A DNA stretch of 64,000 bases from Pseudomonadota bacterium (GTDB taxonomy: Bacteria > Desulfobacterota > Desulfobacteria > Desulfobacterales > JAHIVH01). A model generated the notes under the pieces. It had not been told where the DNA came from. It saw only the letters and a list, made by a program, of their open reading frames with translations, and made no database searches. Shown here one piece after another: positions 35,794-45,602 of the stretch. A program made the position numbers and the translations under genes. Location of the stretch: NCBI GenBank assembly GCA_018816735.1, contig JAHIVH010000011.1:1-64000 (forward strand), in the 5' to 3' direction. The stretch's first letter is position 1. Each line of letters starts with the position of its first letter.

Positions 35794-36570
35794 ATGGCGC
35801 GTGAGAAAAAAGATCATACAACAATCATAGCTGTATGCGGTAAGGGTGGCGTAGGTAAAACCTCTATAAGTGCCATGATCACAAAAATTGTTTCAGAGGA
35901 TCCGTCACTGAAAATTCTCTCGATTGATGCCGATCCGGCCACAGGACTTGCCACATCCCTGGGATTTAACGCCGAGAGAACCGTGGATGACATCCGTAAT
36001 GATTTGATTCAAAGGGTGGAGCAGGGACTTTCCGGCGATAAACAGGAAATAGTGACCCAACTCGATTATGAAGTGTTTGAAGCCATCAGGGAAAAAGGAA
36101 ACATTGCCTTTCTGGCTATCGGAAGACCGGAAAAAGACGGATGCTATTGCCAGGTCAATCATATTCTAAAGGATATCATTGCATCGATTGCGTCGCATTT
36201 CGATTTTGTGATTATCGATGGTGAGGCAGGCATTGAACAGGTCAACAGACGTGTGATGGAAAAAGTGACCCATCTTGTCCTTGTGTCAGATGCCTCTAAA
36301 AAGGGATTGAATGTGGTGGCATCCATCAAGGATGTCTCCGATCAGGCCATTCAATATGAACAGGCCGGGCTTGTCTTGAACCGTATCAGAGATAAAAAGG
36401 AGCAGGAAGCTTTGAACATCCCTCCTTCACTCAAGCTTGTCGGATGGCTTCCCGAAGACGAGGTGATCCGAAAGTTTGATATAGAGGGAAAAAGTATCCT
36501 TGACATGCCGGGCAGCATCGCTCAGTCTGCGTTGAAAAATGCCCTGAGGGTCATGGGGCTTTCTGTCTGA
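35794..36570 (+). CDS. CooC-like P-loop ATPase (MinD/NifH superfamily)
   Basis: 258 residues from ATG 35794; a TTG three bases earlier is the alternative. The deviant Walker A is CGKGGVGKTS, followed by DADPATGLATSLGF, then FVIIDGEAGIEQVNRRVM as the switch/Walker B region, as in CooC and AcsF. A CYCQVNH segment supplies Cys near residue 118. CooC proteins insert nickel into CO dehydrogenase/acetyl-CoA synthase using ATP. No CODH or ACS gene is in the window; the neighbour is the CoA-ester reductase operon, so it may mature that metalloenzyme instead. That idea is inference. Confidence 0.8.
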   Translation: MAREKKDHTTIIAVCGKGGVGKTSISAMITKIVSEDPSLKILSIDADPATGLATSLGFNAERTVDDIRNDLIQRVEQGLSGDKQEIVTQLDYEVFEAIREKGNIAFLAIGRPEKDGCYCQVNHILKDIIASIASHFDFVIIDGEAGIEQVNRRVMEKVTHLVLVSDASKKGLNVVASIKDVSDQAIQYEQAGLVLNRIRDKKEQEALNIPPSLKLVGWLPEDEVIRKFDIEGKSILDMPGSIAQSALKNALRVMGLSV

Positions 36571-36659
36571 CCCAAGCGGTTATTGGAAAAATGGCTTTCC
36601 TTTTATGATAATCGTTGATATAACATCTTCATAATGTTGATAATTTTTTTATTGCTTCC

Positions 36660-36671
36660 ACCCGATCGGGT
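36660..36671. promoter_or_regulatory. Perfect 12-bp palindrome upstream of cheX
   Basis: ACCCGATCGGGT is perfectly self-complementary, is followed by TTT, and lies 27 bases before the cheX ATG. It could be an operator or a small hairpin in the leader. Confidence 0.35.
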
Positions 36672-36698
36672 TTTACCTTAAAAGAAAGAGACCATACC

Positions 36699-37160
36699 AT
36701 GGATGCTGCCATCGTAAATTCATGTGTTGAATCGATTGTAACCATCCTTGAAACCTATTCTGTCGGAGATATTAAAGCGATAAAACCGTATTTGAAAAAA
36801 GGCGCTGCCATTCGGGGAGATATCGCCGGTATTATGAAACTGGGTGGCGAGTTCAATGGCAGCGTTGCTGTGACATTTACGGCAGAGTGCATTTTAGGAA
36901 TCGTTTCCAATATGTTCGGTGAAGAAATGACCGAGATGAACGATGAAATAAAGGATGCCGTGGGTGAAATGGTGAACATGATGGCCGGGCAGGTCAATAC
37001 CAAGATGACTGAAATGCAGAAAAAACTCAAGGCCAGTTTTGATACTGTTTATTTAGGCAAGGATCATCCGGTCAGTCATATTGAGGGGCGTCCGGTGATT
37101 GCCATGCCGTATAAGTCAACTGCGGGACGGTTTGGTCTTGAGGTCTGCTTCGAAAAGTAA
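36699..37160 (+). CDS. cheX: CheX-like chemotaxis phosphatase
   Basis: 153 residues. Single CheX domain: GEFNGSVAVTFTAECILGIVSNMFGEE, then DEIKDAVGEMVNMMAGQVNTKM containing the ExxN pair (Glu and Asn) that catalyses CheY-P dephosphorylation. C-terminal VIAMPYKSTAGRFGLEVCFEK completes the fold. It is convergent with the GGDEF gene (12 bases between stops) in a block with CheC, CheY and an MCP gene, so it probably resets this chemosensory system. Confidence 0.87.
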   Translation: MDAAIVNSCVESIVTILETYSVGDIKAIKPYLKKGAAIRGDIAGIMKLGGEFNGSVAVTFTAECILGIVSNMFGEEMTEMNDEIKDAVGEMVNMMAGQVNTKMTEMQKKLKASFDTVYLGKDHPVSHIEGRPVIAMPYKSTAGRFGLEVCFEK

Positions 37161-37172
37161 AAGAATTTCACT

Positions 37173-38117
37173 TTAAACCGATTGCGGCATACTTGCCTGT
37201 TCGGGTGACGTTCCGATAATATGGGTCACCACCTTGTTACGCCCGGTCTTTTTTGCTTCGTAGAGTGCTGAATCGGCCAATTTTAAAATATTATCCGGTG
37301 TGGACATCCTGGTATTGGGTTCCGCAACACCCTGGCTGACTGTAATTTGAATTTTAATGCCTTCGTAGTCAAATGCCATGCCTTCAATTTTTTTCCGGAT
37401 ATGTTCTGCCAGTGTCTGGGCAGATTGGATTGAGGTTTCCGGAAGCAGGCAGCAGAATTCTTCACCGCCATACCTTGCAATGATATCCGCACCTCTGATC
37501 CTGGAAATAATGGTTGATGCAAATGATTTCAGAATATAATCGCCTGCAAGATGGCCAAAATTATCATTCACTTTTTTAAAAAAATCAATATCCTGCATGA
37601 CCAGACTGAAGTTTGTATTGTAGCGCTTGTATCTCTCAAATTCTTCCCTCAACCGGGTTTCAAAGAATTTCCGGTTATATACGCCTGTCAGTCCATCTCT
37701 TGAATTCATTTCAACAAGCTTGTTTTCATAAGCCGCCACTTCAGTCACGTCCTGAACCATAATATAAAGGTAGGAAATGGCATTGTTTTCGTCTCGAAGC
37801 GGCCCCAGAGTGCAGTTCTGCTGCATGAATTTGAATTTGCAGTTCAGTGTATTAACCGGTTTAAATGGGAAACAGTATTGATGAAGTTTTTGTGAAAAAA
37901 ATGAAAAATTACCAAAAGCAAAAACCGATTTACAGCTTCTCAGGAACCATTTATTGTTCAGTGCCGGATAATGATCGAATAGGGCATTGCCGATAATTTT
38001 TTTCCCGGAAATGCCGCTGTGAATTTCCATCCATCGGTTCCACTGATATACCTTCATATCTTTATCGAGAATTACAATACCTACGTTGACCATTTCGAAA
38101 ATCTGGTGAAAAATCAT
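37173..38117 (-). CDS. PAS-GGDEF diguanylate cyclase
   Basis: 314 residues from the ATG at 38117, which overlaps the cheC stop as ATGA. A longer start at 38168 lies inside cheC. Residues about 8-125 are a PAS domain (VGIVILDKDMKVYQWNRWME). The GGDEF domain begins DGLTGVYNRKFFETRL, has active site GGEEF at 217-221, and an inhibitory I-site RGAD at 208-211, so it should make c-di-GMP with product feedback. The overlap with cheC and the neighbouring CheY suggests that its output is tied to a chemosensory pathway. Confidence 0.9.
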   Translation of the reverse strand: MIFHQIFEMVNVGIVILDKDMKVYQWNRWMEIHSGISGKKIIGNALFDHYPALNNKWFLRSCKSVFAFGNFSFFSQKLHQYCFPFKPVNTLNCKFKFMQQNCTLGPLRDENNAISYLYIMVQDVTEVAAYENKLVEMNSRDGLTGVYNRKFFETRLREEFERYKRYNTNFSLVMQDIDFFKKVNDNFGHLAGDYILKSFASTIISRIRGADIIARYGGEEFCCLLPETSIQSAQTLAEHIRKKIEGMAFDYEGIKIQITVSQGVAEPNTRMSTPDNILKLADSALYEAKKTGRNKVVTHIIGTSPEQASMPQSV

Positions 38118-38755
38118 TCGTAGGACTCCATAAAGGCATTCAGTGCTTTCCTTAACCAGCCGATGCACTCGCTGTTTGTGATGATTAGTAGAAATCCGTT
38201 GATATTTTTCTTTTCAAACTCAAAAACAGTTTTCATGATGATGGCAGACTGGTTAAGATCGAAAGATTCAATCAGGGTGGTTTTGCTTTCACCTGTCTGG
38301 GTAATGGCCTGTGGGGGTGAATATGTGACAAAGGTATCCAAAAGGTCAGCGACCTTTCCAACGCATGCGCCAATCAGAATGTTGCCTATTTCCACAAGCA
38401 TTTCCTGCTCGAGAATGGCAAGAGGCCTTTCAAAGGTTTCCTGTTCGTTGTGGTCCAGAACGCTAATAAGATCTTTGCCTGTGCGATCCGGAAACACGAG
38501 AAGACCGGAACCATTAAAATCGCCCCAGAATTTCTGCTCGACGATACTTGATTCACCTTTGAGCTTGATTGTTTCATCCAGATATTTGGGCAGGTCTCCC
38601 ACTCCAATAACATGGATATCCGGTACATTGAGCACAACATAGATATCGATAATATTGGCCAGATCTGCTGTGGCGTTCCCAAATGCAATATTCATTATTT
38701 CTTGCAGAATATCTTTTTCTTCTTCAGAAAAAATGTTTTCATGGCTAGTATTCAT
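38114..38755 (-). CDS. cheC: CheC-like chemotaxis phosphatase
   Basis: 213 residues from the ATG at 38755; a TTG at 38770 is in frame. The two CheC signatures are visible: DILQEIMNIAFGNATADLA (about residues 15-33) and EQEMLVEIGNILIGACVGKV (first 19 residues of the second site), each with the E-x-x-N pair. It should dephosphorylate CheY-P. The start overlaps the CheY stop by 11 bases and the end overlaps the GGDEF start, making a three-gene coupled unit. It differs from the single-site CheX encoded nearby. Confidence 0.85.
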   Translation of the reverse strand: MNTSHENIFSEEEKDILQEIMNIAFGNATADLANIIDIYVVLNVPDIHVIGVGDLPKYLDETIKLKGESSIVEQKFWGDFNGSGLLVFPDRTGKDLISVLDHNEQETFERPLAILEQEMLVEIGNILIGACVGKVADLLDTFVTYSPPQAITQTGESKTTLIESFDLNQSAIIMKTVFEFEKKNINGFLLIITNSECIGWLRKALNAFMESYE

Positions 38756-39143
38756 CAGTGGCTCTCGCAATTCCTTTTAATTTATTATCTGCTTTTTGAA
38801 TAATATCTTTAATAGACTGGACTTTTGCAGGTTTTTTTATAACGGTATAAGCGCCGTATTCCATGACGGTTGAAATGGATTTAGGCTGAATATCAGCAGT
38901 TAGAATAATGACTATTGCGTCTTTGTCCAAAATTTTTATTTGTTTGAGTGCATCATAACCGTCAAGCACAGGCATGGTCAGGTCGAGGAAAACAATATCA
39001 GGTGAAAATTCCTTAAATTTATCAACACCTTCTTGGCCATCTATCGCTTCAACGATTTCGTATTGGTCTTGATCCAGAATACACTTCTTCAGCATTTTGC
39101 GGGCAACAGGCGAATCATCCACGATTAAGATTTTTTTAATCAT
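38745..39143 (-). CDS. CheY-like single-domain response regulator
   Basis: 132 residues. Receiver domain with Asp9/Asp10 (LIVDDSP), phosphoacceptor Asp54 (VFLDLTMP), Thr82 (ILTAD) and Lys104 (IKKPA). There is no output domain. The first gene of the minus-strand unit CheY-CheC-GGDEF, it probably carries the signal from the nearby MCP to the motor or to the cyclase. No CheA or CheW is encoded in the window, so the kinase lies elsewhere. Confidence 0.9.
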   Translation of the reverse strand: MIKKILIVDDSPVARKMLKKCILDQDQYEIVEAIDGQEGVDKFKEFSPDIVFLDLTMPVLDGYDALKQIKILDKDAIVIILTADIQPKSISTVMEYGAYTVIKKPAKVQSIKDIIQKADNKLKGIARATDEY

Positions 39144-39527
39144 TCTTTATCCCTATATTATTCCTGCCTTTGGCAAAAAAGTTGCATATGCCAATCGCTT
39201 TTTTAATACAAAATATTTTAATTTTAATATAGTAAAGGTTAATTAAGATTTTATATTATATTTTCAAAAGGCCCTTTTGTTGAATACCTGAAATGTAATT
39301 TTGCTATGTTGGGTTATATATAGCAGGTAATTTACTATTTATAGAGCATCATTTACCAAATTTTCGGCTCTGCCGTATCTCTCCAGTACAAATGTCGATA
39401 GCCGTTTTCGTATTCAATCCTGTTTATAAAAATGGGTCAATTGCTTAAATATTCTATTTGTATGGGAAAAAAACTCGACTGTCAAGAGTGCAGGCATAAG
39501 ATGCCAGACTATTTTATGCCTGAACGG
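39144..39527. other. AT-rich intergenic region in the chemosensory block
   Basis: 384 bases between the cheY start and the MCP stop, both on the minus strand. It contains the cheY promoter (a long A/T tract at 39200-39290) and a hairpin after the MCP gene. No gene was found. Confidence 0.4.
39491..39522 (-). terminator. Hairpin downstream of the MCP gene
   Basis: CAGGCATAA / TTATGCCTG, a 9-bp perfect stem just after the MCP stop in the minus direction. A T7 run lies about 18 bases beyond, so termination is plausible but not classical. Confidence 0.45.
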
Positions 39528-41813
39528 TTAATATATTTCAAATTCATCATCTTTTTCATCCTTCAGGTTCAGGTTAAATCCGCTGCGTTCACTTTTTTTT
39601 TCCATTTCGATTGCAGGCTTGGCGTTTTTCGATTTAGAAACCGGCCTGGATGAATAAGAGCCAATGCTGGTGTTCTTTTTCAATGATATATTCTTGGATA
39701 GTTCTGTTTTGAACTCGGGAAGTTGTAAAATTATTTTTTCTTCAACCTGGAAAATTGAAATAATTTCCTTCAGGTATTCTGCCTGGCCGGATAACTCTTC
39801 ACTGGTTTCGGCCATTTCTTCGGTTGATGAAGCATTTTGTTGAATAATATCGTCAAGTTGGTTAATAGCGCCAGATACCTGCTGGATGCCATTTGCCTGT
39901 TCTGAGCTGGCGGCACTGATTTCCTGGATTAATTCCGATGTCTTTTTGATATTGGGCACAATATTGTCAAGCAGTTTCCCTGCTTTTTCAGACACTTCAA
40001 GGCTGGAGGTTGAATATTCGCTGATTTCCTGTGCTGCTCGCTGGCTGCGTTCAGCCAGTTTGCGAACCTCAGCGGCAACAACGGCAAATCCTTTTCCATG
40101 CTCTCCTGCACGCGCCGCTTCAATCGCTGCATTTAAAGCCAGCATGTTTGTCTGCCTGGCGATTTCCTCAATAATTTTTATTTTTTCCGAAATTGTCTTC
40201 ATGGCGGCTACGGTTTCAGCTACAGCCTTGCCACCTTCCACAGTATCCTTTGATACTTGCTGCGCCATTGATGCAGTTTCTCTGGCATTGTCCGCATTTG
40301 CCTGAACCGTACTGTTCATCTGCTCCATGGAGCTTGATATTTCTTCCACGCTTGCAGCCTGTTCCGATGCCCCTTCGGCCATTTGCTGACTGGCCGTATT
40401 AATATGCTGGCTGCCTGTTGATACTTGATTGGAAGCTGTCTGGACATTGACGACAATTTTAGTCAGATCCTCAACCATTTTACTTAATGATTCCATGAGA
40501 CTGTCGTTTTCAGACCGCTTTTCAATAGCCACCTTCAGATTTCCTTTGGAAATTTCCTGAGAGATTTTTGAAACTTCATTCGTTGCATGAATGAGGGCAT
40601 TCACATTATTTTTAATCTCATTAAAACTGCCTTCGTACGTGTCTTGTATCTGTTCCGGAATATCACCTTTTGAAATCCGGTTGATGTAATTAGCGGTCAT
40701 ATTTATGGGCTTTACAAATGCTTCAATGAGATCGTTGATATTATTGACCAGGTGATTCCATCCCCCCTGAAACTGTTCACTGTTGCCCCGAACATTCAAT
40801 TCACCGTTCTTTATGGATTCGGATAGTTCATTCATTTCGTTCGAAACCCGATTGAGGTTTTCGACCATGGTGGAAAGCGATTTTCCGAGAATATCCACGT
40901 CAGAAAGAATTTCAACCGCCGTCGATAATTCTCCATTGGCAATTTTTTCAGCAACAATGGCTTTTTGGCTCAGGCTGTCACGCATCTTGTCCATGGCGGT
41001 TAAAAGCTGTCCGATTTCATCTTTTCTTTTTGTCCCCAGTTGCATGGACGCGTTTTTACCGTCGGATATATTCTCTTTTGACTCTTCCAGACGTGCATTG
41101 AGATTGCCCAATCTCAACTGATCTGCAAATTCGACAACCTGAATAATGGGTTTGGATATTCCCTTGCTGATGATCCATGCAAAAGCCACTCCAATAAGAA
41201 TGCCGGCCACCAGGATGAAAAACAGCAAAAAAGAGGTCTTTTTATAAGTTGCCTGTGCCAGTTGATTTGCCTGTTCCGCAATGGTGAGATTGATTTCAGT
41301 CAATTTGTCGATTTGGTCGCGCATGGCCTCAAATTTATTTTTTGCCAGGCCTTTGGTTAAATCGATGGCTTCCCGTCGGCCATTTCTCGTATCTTCTGTC
41401 CGGTTTTGGACGACTCGGGCCGTGACGCCCTCCCATTCCGTTCTTGCCGATTCGAATCGTGGAATTACGGAAAGCTCTTCAGGAGAGGATGCCAGCTTTT
41501 TGTATTTGGCCCACCGTTCCTGGAATTGTTTCATATTGGTGTTATAATCATCCGTTAATTCTTTAAAGTCATCTGACTGCACATCTATAAACATCATGGA
41601 GCGTTCTGCGACAATCAGTTGCTGCAGATCACGATCTGACTCCAGGAGATAATCAATGCTTGGGAGCCTGACAGAAAATATGGCATTCAGTTGGGCTTGA
41701 ATTTTGTTCATGCTGAAGAATCCTGAAAAACCTATCACGCCCATCAGGACAATCATGGTCAGAAAACTGATCAACAGTTTTGTTCCTACCCTGAGGTTAC
41801 TAAAAAAATGCAT
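39528..41813 (-). CDS. Methyl-accepting chemotaxis protein
   Basis: 761 residues preceded by AAAGGAG. TM1 is about residues 12-32, and a periplasmic four-helix-bundle sensor (4[25 protein letters not shown]) follows. TM2 is about 192-214 ([20 protein letters not shown]), then several HAMP-like modules up to about 470. The signalling domain includes the hairpin tip [20 protein letters not shown] and [18 protein letters not shown]. The C-terminal tail after 690 is charged and ends DEFEIY, with no NWETF-type CheR tether. It senses an unknown ligand and should signal through a CheA encoded elsewhere. Confidence 0.93.
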   Translation of the reverse strand: MHFFSNLRVGTKLLISFLTMIVLMGVIGFSGFFSMNKIQAQLNAIFSVRLPSIDYLLESDRDLQQLIVAERSMMFIDVQSDDFKELTDDYNTNMKQFQERWAKYKKLASSPEELSVIPRFESARTEWEGVTARVVQNRTEDTRNGRREAIDLTKGLAKNKFEAMRDQIDKLTEINLTIAEQANQLAQATYKKTSFLLFFILVAGILIGVAFAWIISKGISKPIIQVVEFADQLRLGNLNARLEESKENISDGKNASMQLGTKRKDEIGQLLTAMDKMRDSLSQKAIVAEKIANGELSTAVEILSDVDILGKSLSTMVENLNRVSNEMNELSESIKNGELNVRGNSEQFQGGWNHLVNNINDLIEAFVKPINMTANYINRISKGDIPEQIQDTYEGSFNEIKNNVNALIHATNEVSKISQEISKGNLKVAIEKRSENDSLMESLSKMVEDLTKIVVNVQTASNQVSTGSQHINTASQQMAEGASEQAASVEEISSSMEQMNSTVQANADNARETASMAQQVSKDTVEGGKAVAETVAAMKTISEKIKIIEEIARQTNMLALNAAIEAARAGEHGKGFAVVAAEVRKLAERSQRAAQEISEYSTSSLEVSEKAGKLLDNIVPNIKKTSELIQEISAASSEQANGIQQVSGAINQLDDIIQQNASSTEEMAETSEELSGQAEYLKEIISIFQVEEKIILQLPEFKTELSKNISLKKNTSIGSYSSRPVSKSKNAKPAIEMEKKSERSGFNLNLKDEKDDEFEIY

Positions 41814-42117
41814 GGCTTGCTCCTTTCGTCAGAAATGAATTTTTTGTAAAAAATTGCAGATACTTCAGATTATTTAATTCAGTTTGAGGCGCTGATTCCC
41901 CGTTTTGAAAAACTATTTGAGCAGAATGTGTTTTGCGGCCGTAATAAGTCTGTTTGAGATCAACGGTTCATCAATGTGGAATGGCCACCGCCATTTTAGG
42001 GTGAATATCGGGTGACAGCAATTCGTCATTCCAATATTTTTATCACTTATATCATTATTCTTGTGATCAGACAATCATATATCGTCCGGATTCATGTGAT
42101 GCATTTTAAAAGACATA
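41814..42117. other. Intergenic region upstream of the MCP gene
   Basis: 304 bases between the prepilin peptidase stop and the MCP start. It contains the MCP promoter region; no clear sigma-28 or sigma-54 site was found. A loose ATCAC/GTGAT inverted repeat lies near 42040-42070. Nothing else supportable. Confidence 0.3.
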
Positions 42118-42894
42118 TTACATCAATGTGCTGAAGTACCATTTAATGATTGTGGGGCCGTAAAAAAGGTAGAGTACCGCACCTGCTGAAAGGAAAGGTC
42201 CAAAAGGTATGGCCAGTTTCATATTCATGGTCTTTGCATAAATCATGGTGAGCATTCCGGCTATTGTTCCTATGGCTGATCCTGCAAAAATGGTAAAAAG
42301 CACACCCTGCCATCCCAGAAGGGCGCCTATCATGGCGAGCAGTTTGATATCGCCGCCGCCCATACCCTCTTTGGCAGTGAGCATCTTGTACGTCCAGGCA
42401 ACGGCATAAAGACTTCCCCCACCGGCAAGAACGCCAATCAGCGAGTCTTTCAAGGTCATTGTGTCCAGTATACAGGCAAACAGAATGCAGACAGGTATAC
42501 CAGGAAGGGAAATAACATCCGGGATGATTTGATGATCAATATCAATGAAGGTGATCACAATCAGCGCCGAGATAAAGATGAAATAAATGAGACCGTCAAT
42601 AGAGAGGCCGAACCGGTAGTATACAAAAAGGGCACTCACTCCTGTAATCAGCTCTGTGATCGGATACCTCATGGAAATCCCGATATGGCAGTTTCTGCAT
42701 CTCCCTCTGAGGATGAGGTAGCTCAATACCGGTATGTTGTCGTAAAATTTCAAAAGAGTGTTGCAGTTCGGGCAGGTTGATCCGGGAAAAATAATCGATT
42801 TTGATGCCGGAATCCGAAAAATGCATACATTAAGAAAACTGCCGATACATAGGCCATATAAAAATACAATAGTATCCATGATGTAAGGGTTCAT
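42118..42894 (-). CDS. pilD: Type IV prepilin peptidase (A24)
   Basis: 258 residues with about seven to eight membrane segments. The N-terminal methyltransferase-like domain has the zinc Cys41/Cys44 and Cys66/Cys69 (CPNC, CRNC). The aspartyl catalytic pair is in FIDIDHQIIPD and GGGDIKLLAMIGALLGW. It cleaves and N-methylates type IV pilin or type II secretion pseudopilin leaders in the inner membrane. No pilin gene of that class is in the window, and the chaperone-usher locus does not need it. An ATG at 42879 is an alternative start. Confidence 0.92.
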   Translation of the reverse strand: MNPYIMDTIVFLYGLCIGSFLNVCIFRIPASKSIIFPGSTCPNCNTLLKFYDNIPVLSYLILRGRCRNCHIGISMRYPITELITGVSALFVYYRFGLSIDGLIYFIFISALIVITFIDIDHQIIPDVISLPGIPVCILFACILDTMTLKDSLIGVLAGGGSLYAVAWTYKMLTAKEGMGGGDIKLLAMIGALLGWQGVLFTIFAGSAIGTIAGMLTMIYAKTMNMKLAIPFGPFLSAGAVLYLFYGPTIIKWYFSTLM

Positions 42895-43136
42895 TTTTTA
42901 GTCTTCAAGGTAAAAGTTGGTATTATTATTTAAAGATTTAATAAGTTAAGACAATTAGTTAAAGTGACATATGCAACAGGATAATTGTATTGTGGAAAAA
43001 AAGCAAGGTTGTTGTTGTAAAAGAAAAATTATGTCTTATTATTACGTATCCTGAGAAGGGAAGTTCTATGAAAGGTGTGCAATAAATATTAATGAGTGAT
43101 TATAATTAACCTGACTTAAAGAGTTATGAGGATATA

Positions 43137-45602
43137 ATGGCTGAAACCGACAATGACGATCTTATAAGTATTATTGAGGAAGAAACCGAAAATGGTGTTG
43201 AAATTCCTGATATTCTCCCCATGCTTCCTGTGAGGGATGTGGTTATTTTTACGGACATGCTGCTTCCCTTGTTTATCGGGCGGGATAAGTCTATCAAGGC
43301 AGTTGAGGAATCCGTTGAACAGAATCGCTTTATTTTTCTTGCGGCACAGAAAGATCCGGTAGTTGAAAATCCAAAAGAAGATGAAATCTATCATGTGGGA
43401 ACAGTTGCAAAAGTATTAAGAATGCTGAAACTCCCTGATGGCCGCATGAAAGCCCTTGTCCAGGGAGTGTGCAAGGCACAAATTGTTGAATACATAAAGA
43501 AAAAATCTTTTTACCGGGTAAAAATAGAAACCATTGAAGAAAAATTGGTCGAAGACATCAATATCAACATCGAAGTGGAAGCGCTGATGCGCAATATCCG
43601 GGAACAGAGTGAAAAAATTCTTGCATTACGCGGGGAAATGACCGGAGATATCGGTATTATCCTGGAGAGTATCAAGGACCCGGGAAAGCTCGCAGATATA
43701 GTGGCTTCCAATCTGAAGCTGAAAGTGGATGATGCACAGGTTCTCCTTGAACTGTTTGATCCGGTCGAACGGCTTCAAAAAGTGAACGGTTTTCTTTCAA
43801 AAGAGCTTGAGCTTTCTGCTGTTCAGGCGAAAATACAATCTGATGTGAGAGATGAAATCTCAAAAACACAGCGCGATTATTATCTGAGAGAGCAAGTGAG
43901 AGCCATTCACAAAGAACTGGGTGAAAGAGATGAAAAAGCAGAAGAGCTGGCTGAATATACAAAAAAAGTGTTGAAAGCGAAATTGTCAAAGGAGGCCGAC
44001 TCTGAGGCCAAGCGACAGATAAAAAGGCTCAGCCAGATGCATTCGGATTCGTCTGAGGCATCCATTATCAGAACCTATCTTGACTGGCTTGTGGAAATGC
44101 CCTGGAGTAAATCTTCAAAAGATGTCTACAATATTAAAGTGGCAAAAACACAGTTGGATAAGGAACATTTCGGACTGGAAAAAGTCAAGGACAGAATTCT
44201 TGAATATTTGAGTGTCAGAAAACTGAATCCCCAGATGAAAGGCCCTATATTATGTTTTGTAGGTCCTCCGGGTGTGGGGAAGACATCTTTGGGCAAAGCG
44301 ATTGCCAAAGCGGTAAAGCGGAAATTTGTTCGCATGTCATTAGGCGGCATCCGTGATGAAGCAGAAATAAGAGGTCACAGGCGCACATATATCGGTGCAC
44401 TTCCGGGAAGGGTGCTTCAGGGGTTGAGACAATGTGAAACAAATAATCCAGTATTTATGATGGATGAGATCGATAAAATCGGTTCAGACTATCGGGGCGA
44501 TCCCTCTTCAGCGCTTCTTGAGGCGCTTGATCCTGAGCAAAATTTCGAATTCAGCGACCATTATCTGAATCTGAATTTTGATCTTTCAAAAGTCATGTTT
44601 ATTCTCACCGCAAATATTACGGATACGATTCCCACAGCGCTTCTTGACCGTATGGAAATAATCAATATTTCCGGCTACACATATGATGAAAAGCTCGAGA
44701 TCGCAAATACCTACCTTCTGCCACGCCAGATAAAAGAAAACGGGCTTCAGAAAAAAACAGTCAGTATCAGTGCCAGTGCCATGACGCTGATCATTAATGA
44801 ATACACCTCTGAAGCAGGCGTCAGGAATCTGGAAAGAGAGCTTGGATCAATTTGCAGAAAAATAGCCAGAAAATTTGCAGAAGGTGAAAAGGGGACTGTT
44901 CAGATAACCAAATCAAATATCCATAAATACCTGGGGATTCCCAAATACCAGCCTGAAATGGATCAGGATGAAAGTCAGGTTGGACTCTCCACAGGACTGG
45001 CCTGGACTCATGCAGGCGGTGAGGTGCTTTATGTCGAAGCGTCAAACCTGCCGGGTAAAGGGGAGTTGATCCTGACCGGTCAACTGGGGGAAGTGATGCA
45101 GGAATCGGCAAGGGCGGCCATGACCTTTACACGGTCAAACCTGAAAAATTTCGGGTTAGATGAAAATTGCATGGAACAGCTGGATACTCATATTCATGTT
45201 CCGGCGGGTGCCATTCCGAAAGATGGTCCGTCCGCAGGAACGGCGATGGCAACAGCATTGATTTCAACTGTGACCGGTATCCCTGTAAACAAGGATGTGG
45301 CGATGACCGGCGAGATTACTCTGCGAGGAAGGGTCCTCCCCATAGGCGGTCTTAAGGAAAAATCACTGGGCGCACTGAGAGCCGGAATTAAAACCGTGAT
45401 CATGCCTGAAAAGAATCTGAAGGATCTTGACGAAATTCCTGAGAATATTAAACGGAGTCTCAAATTCGTTCCTGTAAGCCATATGAATGAAGTCCTTTCT
45501 ATTGCATTTACTGAGGATGTGTTCAAAAAAGCCAAGTCATTGGAAAAGAAGAAATTATCCGGAAAAGCGGAAAGGAAAAAAGCAGCCCGGAAAAAGAAAT
45601 GA
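43137..45602 (+). CDS. lon: ATP-dependent Lon protease
   Basis: 821 residues, full length. N-terminal LON domain (LPMLPVRDVVIFTDMLLPLF), central AAA+ with Walker A GPPGVGKTS (about 376-384) and Walker B FMMDEIDKIG, and C-terminal protease with catalytic Ser699 (PKDGPSAGTA) and Lys742 (GGLKEKS), the 43-residue spacing of E. coli Lon. A Lys/Arg-rich tail ends the protein. It degrades misfolded and regulatory proteins in the cytoplasm. Its TGA overlaps the tsaB start. Confidence 0.96.
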   Translation: MAETDNDDLISIIEEETENGVEIPDILPMLPVRDVVIFTDMLLPLFIGRDKSIKAVEESVEQNRFIFLAAQKDPVVENPKEDEIYHVGTVAKVLRMLKLPDGRMKALVQGVCKAQIVEYIKKKSFYRVKIETIEEKLVEDININIEVEALMRNIREQSEKILALRGEMTGDIGIILESIKDPGKLADIVASNLKLKVDDAQVLLELFDPVERLQKVNGFLSKELELSAVQAKIQSDVRDEISKTQRDYYLREQVRAIHKELGERDEKAEELAEYTKKVLKAKLSKEADSEAKRQIKRLSQMHSDSSEASIIRTYLDWLVEMPWSKSSKDVYNIKVAKTQLDKEHFGLEKVKDRILEYLSVRKLNPQMKGPILCFVGPPGVGKTSLGKAIAKAVKRKFVRMSLGGIRDEAEIRGHRRTYIGALPGRVLQGLRQCETNNPVFMMDEIDKIGSDYRGDPSSALLEALDPEQNFEFSDHYLNLNFDLSKVMFILTANITDTIPTALLDRMEIINISGYTYDEKLEIANTYLLPRQIKENGLQKKTVSISASAMTLIINEYTSEAGVRNLERELGSICRKIARKFAEGEKGTVQITKSNIHKYLGIPKYQPEMDQDESQVGLSTGLAWTHAGGEVLYVEASNLPGKGELILTGQLGEVMQESARAAMTFTRSNLKNFGLDENCMEQLDTHIHVPAGAIPKDGPSAGTAMATALISTVTGIPVNKDVAMTGEITLRGRVLPIGGLKEKSLGALRAGIKTVIMPEKNLKDLDEIPENIKRSLKFVPVSHMNEVLSIAFTEDVFKKAKSLEKKKLSGKAERKKAARKKK

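Noticed and set aside
39144..39240. Sigma-54 promoter upstream of the CheY-like gene
   Set aside because: TGGCATATGC on the minus strand lacks the GC dinucleotide at the required 10-base spacing from GG.
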